Shown in pieces: positions 8,861 to 17,400 of a stretch of DNA of 64,000 nucleotides. The stretch's first letter is position 1. Every line of letters starts with the position of its first letter. Below the pieces are notes generated by a model. The model saw only the letters and a list, made by a program, of their open reading frames with translations. It ran no database searches and had not been told where the DNA came from. Source of the DNA: Anaerolineales bacterium (GTDB taxonomy: Bacteria > Chloroflexota > Anaerolineae > JAAEKA01); contig JACKBI010000005.1 of the NCBI GenBank assembly GCA_020634615.1, positions 248,001 to 312,000 on the forward strand, written 5' to 3'. The position numbers and the translations under genes were made by a program.

Positions 8861-8907
8861 ACAGAACCGATGTTCTAAGCAATAGTGTATCAGAACATCG
8901 GTTCTGT
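8861..8907. promoter_or_regulatory. Twin LexA operator (two GAAC-N4-GTTC boxes in inverted arrangement)
   Basis: ACAGAACCGATGTTCT (8861-8876) and AGAACATCGGTTCTGT (8892-8907) are perfect reverse complements of each other. Each contains its own LexA box: GAAC-CGAT-GTTC at 8864-8875 and GAAC-ATCG-GTTC at 8893-8904. Box centres are 29 bp apart. The motif equals the Gram-positive (Bacillus-type) SOS box. Position upstream of lexA fits autorepression. Confidence 0.88.
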
Positions 8908-9123
8908 GTCAACTTAAAAGAATCAAAAGCAGGGCCATTCAGTGCTCGCGTGTTTGTCACGCTGAGCGAATAGCGGGACCAGTAACATCGTTCAACTTAC
9001 TCAGCGAAGCGTCCTGCCACACGAGAAGGAGACTCTTCGCTGCCTTTTCGATTCGTGTTGGTTGCGTGTTTGTGGCGCTCAGAGTGACACTTTCGAGAAA
9101 AACTGAATTACCTTGAATCGAAA
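8908..9123. repeat. Intergenic stretch with an imperfect inverted repeat (8955-8968 / 9075-9089)
   Basis: No gene is supported. TGTCACGCTGAGCG at 8955-8968 pairs imperfectly with GCGCTCAGAGTGACA at 9075-9089, and the interior holds further related steps (TCAGCGAAGCGTCC, GACTCTTCGCTG). It resembles the small non-coding repeats common in Chloroflexota genomes. It separates lexA from the terminator of the surface protein gene. Confidence 0.45.
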
Positions 9124-9201
9124 GAGCCTCCCAGCGTCGCCTTTGACGCTGAGAGGCTCTCTTGGTCTTAGTGCCAGTCACTTTCTACAAGTGACTGGCA
9201 T
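9124..9201 (-). terminator. Double-hairpin terminator of surface protein A
   Basis: The first hairpin (9124-9159) has a GAGCCTCCCAGCGTC stem closed by TGACGCTGAGAGGCTC. The second (9172-9201) is TGCCAGTCACT with AGTGACTGGCA. It lies directly past the stop at 9215. An almost identical pair follows each of the two paralogues, at 14339-14416 and 19814-19888. Confidence 0.75.
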
Positions 9202-9214
9202 TGTATGGCGGAAC

Positions 9215-12200
9215 CTATTCCTGCCGTCGCCGTCGCAGGGCGTAGCCAGCGGCCATCGCCATGCTGAAGCCGGCAGCAGCCACCGCACCCAGCGGCAGGC
9301 CAGCCGGTGCAGGCATCTGGTCCGACCCGGCAGCCAGGTCGATCAGCGCCACGGCGGTCGGCGGCTGGACGGTCAGGGTCACCGGCACGACGACGAGGTC
9401 GGTTTCGTTGCCGGGGCCGGGATCGGGATCGTTGCTGGTCACGCACAGGTTGCCCGTGTAGATGCCCGGCGTTAGACCGGTCGAGTCGAAGGTCACGGTC
9501 AGGTCTGTACTCGTGCCGCCAGCGTTGGAGCCGTTGTAGGCGTCCAGTGACAGCCACGGGATGTCGGACAGCGCCGCGCAGGCTTCGCCGCCGCCGCCGA
9601 TGGTGCCGCTCAGGCGGAACACCAGATCAGGATCGGTGCCAACGCCGCAGACCGCAGCACGCGGGCCCCAGGTTGTGCACGGGCTACCAAAGCCGCCGCC
9701 CGGGTTCTGCCAGGCCGACGCGCTGTTGGACTGCACGGTACGTTCCGTCCAACCCCACTGGCCGCCTACTGCAAAGGACATCACCGCTTGCACCGAGACC
9801 CAGTAGGTGCCCGCAGGCAGCACAGCCGGAACGGTCAGCGCGATGGTGAAGGTGCCGGCAGCGTCGGTCGGCACGAGGCCGAGTGCGCTGTAGACCAGTG
9901 TCCCCGGCAGTCCGGCAGCATCCTGGTAGAAGAAGACATTGACAGCCGGTGCGGGACCGGTGCCGTTGTAGTATGCACCGGGCACATAGACTTCGTCGAT
10001 GGTCCAGGAGCCGTCGCCGGGCGGGATCACGAAGTCGTCAGCTGCCTGGTTGTCGTAGGCATCGTTGGCCGCTTCGAAGTCCTGGGACGTGATGCTGTTG
10101 ATGCCGATGTTGTCGGTCTGGTCGTAGAGCACGACGTTGGGACCTTCGTAGGCCGTCACAGTACCGCTGGCCGCGCCGACCTTGGTGAGGGCGCTGTTGG
10201 GTGTCCGTGGGCTGCCGCCAGATTGTGCATCAACCATCTTGGCCATCGGACCGTTGACGTGAACCGACGCAGCCGTCGTATCTTCCTCGTCAATTATCCA
10301 GTCCAACATACCGCCGCCGGTGTTGCTGATGGTCAGCGTTTGCTGCAACTGGGTGTTGGCCGCCTGCGTACTGCTCATGCTCAGCGGATCGACGAAGATG
10401 TTCGGCGGCTCACCTTGTACGGTCACGGTGGCCGTGTCACTGGCGCTAACGCTTTCACCGGATCCAGCAGGAACCAGACACCACTCGTTAAGTGTGCCGG
10501 TGTCGGCACCGGCGTTGTCGCTGACGGTCAGCGTCCAGTCGCCGCTCAAGTCCTCGCCGTCAAAGGCTGCCAGCAGCGAAGAGCTGGCAGGATCGCCACC
10601 CTGGTAGTGGTCGCCGGCTACGTACGCCTGGGTTGGGTTGGCGCCGGTCGTGCAGTTGTTCTCGAAGGAGAGCGTTGCCTCGTCATCAACAGTGTTGTTG
10701 ATGTCGTTACCGTTGCAGCCAACGGTTCCGGGAGGGGCGCCGGGCCGGTTGATCAACGTCACAATGGTGCCGGTGTCTACATGCTGCAACGTATATATCA
10801 GATCGCCAACCCAGGTGTGGGTAGTATTGATGTACACGTTCAGGTCGCTGATCGTGCCGTTGACAACGGCGTCGATGGAGTCGCTGATGCCGGTCGGGTT
10901 GTTGTCGGGAATGGGCACGTTCGGTGTGCTGCATATTTCCAATTCGCCGGCATTGTAGGCGGTCCAGGTGCCGGTGTTGACCGTGGTGACGTTGATGGTT
11001 GCCGTTTCGGTAACGAACACCGATGAACCGGGCGTCAGTGCATAGGGGAAGCCTGTGAAGAGGTTGCCCAGCTCGCTGTCGTCCAGGTCGTGCAGGTTCA
11101 GCGTCACGTCGCCGGTGTTCTCCACCGTGTAGCAGTAGGTCACGTCGGTGCCCGACGGCACGGTGATGTCGTCAGTGACAGCGCAGGTGTTGGGATCGAG
11201 ACCCACCGTCTTGGTCAGCACGATCGCCGGGTTCAACATCTCCACAGTCACGGTTGCGACGTCAGTCGCCTCCGCCAAGGGATTACCTTCCTGCGGCGCC
11301 AGCTCGGCCGTCCAGGTGGCCGTGTTGACTGTTGTCACCGCGATGTTGGCGGTCTCGGTCACGAATACCGATGCGCCGGGGTCCAGTTGATAGAAGAAGT
11401 TGGTCAGCAGCGCGCCCAACTCGCTGTCGTTCAGGTTGTGCAGGTTGAACGGGACGTTGCCGGTGTTCTCCACCTCGTAGCAGTAGGTCACATCGGTGTT
11501 GGGCGCGACGGTGATCTCGTCGGTGGTCGCGCAGGTGTTGGGATCCAGTCCCACCGTCTTTGTCAGAACGAGAGCCGGATCGGGCAGATCGACGGTCACC
11601 GTGGCGGTGTCGCTGGCCTGTGCTGGCGACGGGCCGCCCTCGTTGACGTTGTAAGCGATCCAGGTAGCGGTGTTGACGGTCGTGTTGTTGATGTAGGCCG
11701 TCTGCGTGATAAACGCCGACGCGCCGGGCGTCAACAGGTAGGGGAAGCCGCTCAGGATGTTGCCCAGCTCGCTGTCGTTCAGGTCGTGGGTGTTGAAGCT
11801 GACGTTGCCGGTGTTAGTCACCTCGTAGCAGTAGGTGACCTCACCGCCGCCGTAGGGCAGGTTGATCTCATCGGTCGTCGCGCACGTGTTGGGGTCTGTG
11901 CCGACGGTCTTGTCCAGCGAGATGGACGGCTCCAGCACGGGCTGGCAGGCGGTCACCGCCACGTCGTCGATGGCCAGACCGGCGTAGTTGACCGAAGTAT
12001 CGCTGTCCAGGTGGAACAGCATCTCGATGTTCTGGCCCAGATAGCTGCTGATGTCGGCGCTGTGGACGCCCCAGCCGGCGCTTTCCTGGATAGTGGTGGA
12101 CGGGCTGCCGACCGAGTTGGTCATGGTCGCGTCCAGCCAGGTCCAGAGGTTGGTCGGGTTGGCGCCGCCCGCCTCGCGCACCCGCACCTCGGCGTGGTCA

Positions 12201-13963
12201 TAGGTAGCATTTTCCATCTGATAGCGCTGCGACCAGTAGACCGTGGCCGGTCCCACCAGATCGGCGTTCGTCAGGTCGATGGCCGGCGACACCAGGTCCT
12301 GGTTGCTGCTGAAATCATAGGTGTTGTCGAGGTCGGTGGCCCAGCAGTTGACGCCGCTGGCGCAGGTGGTGATGGGCGGGAAAGCAGGTGTGCCCCACTC
12401 CCACTCGTCGGCGACGCCGCTGTGGGTATAGCCGCCATCGCTGGCCTCGAAGTCCTGGCTGTAGAGGGTGACCGATTCGTAGCCGGCCGGGCAGACTGGC
12501 GGCGGCGGCGGCTCGCAGATGGTGATGCTCCAGCCGGTCAGCGTGCCGCCGTTGGCGTTGGTAAGGTCATCGCGCAGATCCAGCGTCCACACGCCGCCGG
12601 CATCCTCGCCGTCGAACCAACTGAGGCGGTAGGCGAGTTCCGGTTCAAGCACCAGACCCTTGAGCACGGTGAACGCCGGCGGAATCGCAGCCTCGTCGTC
12701 AAAGGTGACATCCATCTGCGTTTGTCCGCCTGTGGCGGCGGCACCAATGTCGGTAAACAGGCCGTTGTCGTTGCCGGCCGGCGAGCGGAGCTGCGCATCG
12801 ATATCCTGCATCACAGCAGCGTCCAGTTGGATGGAGACATCCAGATCGGCGATGCGCGGATTGCCCGGCACCGTGATCGTAGAACTGGTCAGGCCGGCGG
12901 CCGGTCCGATGGCCTGAGGGACATCGGTGCTGGTGTAGGTGGTGCAGTTGCCGGCCGCCTTGGGCAGGATGCTGACGCTCAGGATGTAGGTCGCGGTGGG
13001 ACCTCCCGTCGCGGCTGTTGCCGAGTCGACAAAGGCGTAGTAGGTGCCTGCATTCTTCACCGTCATGAACAGCGCTTCCGAGTTAGGACTGGTGACGCTG
13101 GCATCGTCCACCACCAGGATCTGGTTGTCCGCGTCGCCAAACAGGGCAATCCCCAGGCGGCCGTTCCAGGTCGTGGCATCCCGTTCGGGGTCCAGATCCA
13201 GGCTCAAGTAAACGGTGTCGCCGGCGTTGGCCGAGAAGCTGAACCAGTCCTGCTCAGTGGCCACGGCCGGATTGCGCGCGCCGCTGACCCAGCCGGAAGC
13301 GGGCAGCGGGTTGGCGGTGGGCGGCGTGTCGTTGGGCTCGCTTTCAGGCACCGGCGAGCCGCTCTGGACCCGCAGGTGCAAGTGGTAGGGGCGAAGCTGG
13401 TTTGTAGCCGAGAAGTGGTTGACGGCCAGGTAATAGGTGCCGTCCGCCGGCAGGGTCGCGCCGGCGATGCTCGAAGACAGACTGCCAAAGGAGCCATCGT
13501 CGTCGTCGAACTCGATCACCGTTGTTCCGTCGCTGGCATAGAGGCGTAGTTGGCTGTCGCTGCTGGCGTTGGCCGAGAATGAGGTCATGGTGGCGGCATA
13601 GACCCGGTCGCCGGCGCTGCCGGTGAAGGAGAAGTAGTCCACATCGCCGTTGGGGTAGATGTTGCCCAGAATCGCCAGGTCGGTGCCGGGCAATGCGTTA
13701 GCCGTGCCGGCTGTGTTGTTGGGCTCGGTCTCGTTGAAGAAGTTCATGCCGTCGGGGACGAGCATACCGTCCAGCGGCGCGCCGGGCTGGCTGGCTTTGT
13801 CGCCCTGACTGGCGCCCTTGGTTTCGGCGGGCGGCGTGTAGGTCTGGATGGTGAAATCGCCCGACTGAGCCGGCGGCGCTTCCTGGGCGATGGCTGCCGC
13901 CGGAAGCATAGAGATGAGCAGGGCCAGAACGGCCAGGACGTACAGAAGTTGCTTGCGTTGCAT
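9215..13963 (-). CDS. Giant secreted multidomain protein A with C-terminal anchor tail (1582 aa)
   Basis: ATG 13963 follows AGGAG. Residues 1-26 are a signal peptide. In order: two pre-peptidase C-terminal-like (PPC) beta-sandwiches (FFNETEPNN at 74, ESEPNDTPP at 207); a P-domain-like region (about 345-485, WTLDLRDD); a jelly-roll or MAM-like module (490-670); three tandem DUF11-like repeats of about 116 residues (CATTDEI...VTYCYEV, 675-1010); a proprotein-convertase P-domain-like module (1010-1175, GDWTLTVSDNAG); and an Ig-like scaffold split by an insert of about 240 residues (LDWIIDEE at 1220, SDIPWLSLD at 1467). The end is a proline-bearing motif, a hydrophobic helix and RRRR. No catalytic domain was recognised. 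It is probably a surface-displayed binding or structural protein. Confidence 0.85.
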   Translation of the reverse strand: MQRKQLLYVLAVLALLISMLPAAAIAQEAPPAQSGDFTIQTYTPPAETKGASQGDKASQPGAPLDGMLVPDGMNFFNETEPNNTAGTANALPGTDLAILGNIYPNGDVDYFSFTGSAGDRVYAATMTSFSANASSDSQLRLYASDGTTVIEFDDDDGSFGSLSSSIAGATLPADGTYYLAVNHFSATNQLRPYHLHLRVQSGSPVPESEPNDTPPTANPLPASGWVSGARNPAVATEQDWFSFSANAGDTVYLSLDLDPERDATTWNGRLGIALFGDADNQILVVDDASVTSPNSEALFMTVKNAGTYYAFVDSATAATGGPTATYILSVSILPKAAGNCTTYTSTDVPQAIGPAAGLTSSTITVPGNPRIADLDVSIQLDAAVMQDIDAQLRSPAGNDNGLFTDIGAAATGGQTQMDVTFDDEAAIPPAFTVLKGLVLEPELAYRLSWFDGEDAGGVWTLDLRDDLTNANGGTLTGWSITICEPPPPPVCPAGYESVTLYSQDFEASDGGYTHSGVADEWEWGTPAFPPITTCASGVNCWATDLDNTYDFSSNQDLVSPAIDLTNADLVGPATVYWSQRYQMENATYDHAEVRVREAGGANPTNLWTWLDATMTNSVGSPSTTIQESAGWGVHSADISSYLGQNIEMLFHLDSDTSVNYAGLAIDDVAVTACQPVLEPSISLDKTVGTDPNTCATTDEINLPYGGGEVTYCYEVTNTGNVSFNTHDLNDSELGNILSGFPYLLTPGASAFITQTAYINNTTVNTATWIAYNVNEGGPSPAQASDTATVTVDLPDPALVLTKTVGLDPNTCATTDEITVAPNTDVTYCYEVENTGNVPFNLHNLNDSELGALLTNFFYQLDPGASVFVTETANIAVTTVNTATWTAELAPQEGNPLAEATDVATVTVEMLNPAIVLTKTVGLDPNTCAVTDDITVPSGTDVTYCYTVENTGDVTLNLHDLDDSELGNLFTGFPYALTPGSSVFVTETATINVTTVNTGTWTAYNAGELEICSTPNVPIPDNNPTGISDSIDAVVNGTISDLNVYINTTHTWVGDLIYTLQHVDTGTIVTLINRPGAPPGTVGCNGNDINNTVDDEATLSFENNCTTGANPTQAYVAGDHYQGGDPASSSLLAAFDGEDLSGDWTLTVSDNAGADTGTLNEWCLVPAGSGESVSASDTATVTVQGEPPNIFVDPLSMSSTQAANTQLQQTLTISNTGGGMLDWIIDEEDTTAASVHVNGPMAKMVDAQSGGSPRTPNSALTKVGAASGTVTAYEGPNVVLYDQTDNIGINSITSQDFEAANDAYDNQAADDFVIPPGDGSWTIDEVYVPGAYYNGTGPAPAVNVFFYQDAAGLPGTLVYSALGLVPTDAAGTFTIALTVPAVLPAGTYWVSVQAVMSFAVGGQWGWTERTVQSNSASAWQNPGGGFGSPCTTWGPRAAVCGVGTDPDLVFRLSGTIGGGGEACAALSDIPWLSLDAYNGSNAGGTSTDLTVTFDSTGLTPGIYTGNLCVTSNDPDPGPGNETDLVVVPVTLTVQPPTAVALIDLAAGSDQMPAPAGLPLGAVAAAGFSMAMAAGYALRRRRQE

Positions 13964-14338
13964 TGAGTGGTGCTCCTAGCGTGGGGATGGTGAAGAAGCG
14001 AACCCTGGAGTCCGCGCCAGGCGCTCCGCGGGAGCGCATTGTCGTCTATGAGTGAATGATCACCTCCTGTCACCAGCACTTGCCAGGTACTCCCACAGGT
14101 CAATACGTTGAGCACCGAGATCGCCACCGCGGGCAGGCATCTCGCCACACCCAGAATATTTGGTTATTCTCAAGAATTAATGCAACGAGGAAAGAATTGT
14201 TTGAGGCAATCGCTGTCTGGCAGGTTGAGAAAAGGGGACGTCAGCCAAACACGTTAGATCGCTCAACACCTGGACACAATTTTATCTAGTATTTCCAGAA
14301 CGTCAAACCGCAAAAGAGGGACAAGTCTGTCAACAAAA
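13964..14338. other. Promoter-side gap upstream of surface protein A
   Basis: About 375 bases without a supported gene. AGGAG for protein A lies at its left edge, and a GC hairpin (GGCGCTCCGCGGGAGCGC-like, around 14019-14037) sits in the 5' leader. The right part (14150-14330) is AT-rich and likely holds the promoter, but I cannot assign convincing -35/-10 boxes. Confidence 0.4.
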
Positions 14339-14416
14339 AAGCCTCCCAGCGTCGCCTTTGACGCTGAGAGGCTCTCTTGGTCTTAGTGCCAGTCACTTTC
14401 TACAAGTGACTGGCAT
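14339..14416 (-). terminator. Double-hairpin terminator of surface protein B
   Basis: A copy of the pair at 9124-9201, offset by exactly 5215 bases: GCCTCCCAGCGTC with GACGCTGAGAGGC, then TGCCAGTCACT with AGTGACTGGCA. Confidence 0.75.
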
Positions 14417-14429
14417 TGTATGGCGGAAC

Positions 14430-17400
14430 CTATTCCTGCCGTCGCCGTCGCAGGGCGTAGCCAGCGGCCATCGCCATGCTGAGGCCGGCAGCAGCCACTG
14501 CACCCATCGGCACACCGGCCGGCGCAGGCATCTGGTCGGAACCAGCAGCCAGGTCGGTCAGCGCCACCGCAGTCGGCGGCTGGACGGTCAGGGTTACCGG
14601 CACGATCACCAGGTCGGTTCCGTTGCCGGGGCCGGGATCGGGATCGTTGCTGGTGATGCACAGGTTGCCTGTGTACATGCCATCGGCGAGACCGGTCGAG
14701 TCGAAGGTTGCGGTCAGACCCGTGTTGGTGCCGCCGCCATTGGAGCCGTTGTAGGCATCCAGCGAGAGCCACGGGATGTCGGACAGCGCCGAGCAGGCTT
14801 CGCCGCCGCCGCCGATGGTGCCGCTCAGGCGGAACACCAGATCAGGATCGGTGCCAACGCCGCAGACCGCAGCACGCGGGCCCCAGGTTGTGCACGGGCT
14901 ACCAAAGCCGCCGCCCGGGTTCTGCCAGGCCGACGCGCTGTTGGACTGCACGGTACGTTCCGTCCAACCCCACTGGCCGCCTACTGCAAAGGACATCACC
15001 GCTTGCACCGAGACCCAGTAGGTGCCCGCAGGCAGCACAGCCGGAACGGTCAGCGCGATGGTGAAGGTGCCGGCAGCGTCGGTCGGCACGAGGCCGAGTG
15101 CGGTGTAGACCAGTGTCCCCGGCAGTCCGGCAGCATCCTGGTAGAAGAAGACATTGACAGCCGGTGCGGGACCGGTGCCGTTGTAGTATGCACCGGGCAC
15201 ATAGACTTCGTCGATGGTCCAGGAGCCGTCGCCGGGCGGGATCACGAAGTCGTCAGCTGCCTGGTTGTCGTAGGCATCGTTGGCCGCTTCGAAGTCCTGG
15301 GACGTGATGCTGTTGATGCCGATGTTGTCGGTCTGGTCGTAGAGCACGACGTTGGGACCTTCGTAGGCCGTCACAGTGCCGCTGGCCGCGCCGACCTTGG
15401 TGAGGGCGCTGTTGGGTGTCTGAGCGCTGCCGCCAGACTGTGCAGCCACCATCGCGGCCATTGGGCCTTCGACCCGGGTGGGCAGCACGGTGCTTTCCTC
15501 GTCGATCATCCAGTTCAGCGTCCCGCCGCCGGTGTTGGCAACGGTCAGTGGCTGGTTGGTCGACGTGTTGGTCGCCTGCGTGCTCGCCAGGCTCAGCGGG
15601 TTGACGTCGATGTTGGGCGCTTCCTGACCTTCCACGGTCAGAGTGACCGGCACAACGACCAGATCGGTTCCGTTGCCGGGACCGGGGTCGGGATCGTCGC
15701 TGGTCACGCACAGGTTGCCCGTATACGTGCCATTGGGGAGGCCGGTCGAGTCGAAGGTTGCGGTCAGACCCGTGTTGGTGCCGCCGCCGTTGGAGCCGTT
15801 GTAGGCATCCAGCGAGAACCACGGGATGTCGGACAGCGCCGTGCAGGCATCTGGCGTCACGTCGGCGTCACCCGTCACGTTCATGACGATGTGCATGTTG
15901 GGGAAGCCGAGGGCTGCCGTGTCGGTCGGCTCGGGCACGCCGCAGTCGGCGGCCGCCAGATAGCTCGGCGCCGTCTGTCCATCAGCGTTGGAGCCGATGA
16001 AGAAGCTGTTGCCGTCGGTCTGGCCTTCGGGTGTGAACACCTCGACCACCAGCACCGAACCAGGGCCAGCCGTGCCGGCCACCGGCACGGACAGGATGGT
16101 CAGTGACTGATCGGTGACGCTGACACCAGCTGAGCCGATGGGGGTCAGATTGGCGAAGGTCAGCGGCAGAGCCGGGTTGGTCTTGATGTACAGGTTGACC
16201 ACCACGGGCTGCGCACCGGTGGCTCCCAGCGCCTGCTCGATGCCGAACTCGACATCGGTCACATCCAGTCCATTGGGAAGTCCGAAGGCTGCCAGGTCGA
16301 ACACCCGGATGTAGCTGTTGTCGGTGTGCAGGCCGCCGGCATTGCAGGAGACCGAGTTCAGCGCCGTGATGTTCTGCGTCGCCGAATGGGTGATGGTCAC
16401 CTGGCCGTCGGGGGTTGCCGGCCGGCTGGGGGTCGCCGTCTGGCCGACGCCGGTTCCGGCGGCTGCCAGCACGTTGTCGCCGATGGTGACCGGCTGCGTG
16501 GCTGACTGGCCGGCTGCGCTGTTGTGATTGGCAGAAGGCTGCGAGGGCAGGATCAGGTCCGGTCCGGGCAGGTTCTCCTCGTCGATGGTCCAGTCCAGCG
16601 TGCCGCCGCCGGTGTTGGCAACGGTCAGCGGCTGGTTGGTCGACGTGTTGGTGGCCTGCGTGCTCTCCAGGCTCAACGGGCTGACGTCGATGTTGGGATC
16701 GTCGCCGCCGCTGGGCTGGCATGACTGTACGGTCACATCGTCCACGTCCCAACCGGGGTTGCTGACCGAGGTGTCCGAGCCCAGGCGCATGCGGAACTGG
16801 GCTGTTTGGCCAGCCAGGCTGCTGACATCGGCGATGGTGTTGATGTAGGAGGTCGTGCCGCACCAGGCTTGCAGGCCCGCCAGCGGGTTACCGAAGCTGC
16901 CGGAGACTGTGCCACGATAGGGGCCAACCAACAGATTGGCGTTGGGCACCTGCACCCAGGTCGCGCCGCCGTCGATGGAGGACTCGAGGATGCCGCCGTC
17001 GAAGCAGGCTGCCGCGCCGCTGGGCTCCAGGTTCGGCACATGCCAGAACTTCAGCGTCACCGGGTTCTGACCCGTCGGAATGGCGACGGCCGGCGATACC
17101 AGTCGCTGGTCGCTGACCGTGGCCGGGTCATTGGCGTGGAAGTGCGAGGCGCCGCTGTGCGGGTTGGTGGCTGCGATGGCCCAGGTGTTGCCCGTGCCGC
17201 TGCTGGTCCAGCCGCCAGCGCCGGATTCAAACCCATACTGGTAGAGGATGTTCGGCGTGCTTCCCACAGCGCAATCGCCCGGGGCAGCCACAGTTCGGAA
17301 GCTGAAGACGGTGGAATACGCGCTGGCGCCGCAGGTGTTGTCAGCCATCACACGCCAGTAGTAAAGCGTATTGGTGTTGAGCGGCGCCGCGGCTGTGTAG

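Noticed and set aside
11090..13549. 819-residue open frame on the plus strand opposite surface protein A (similar long antisense frames at 14358-16106 and 17994-19325)
   Set aside because: Low-complexity His/Gly/Arg/Val-rich translations with no ribosome binding site. They mirror the codon bias of the giant minus-strand genes and have no domain features.
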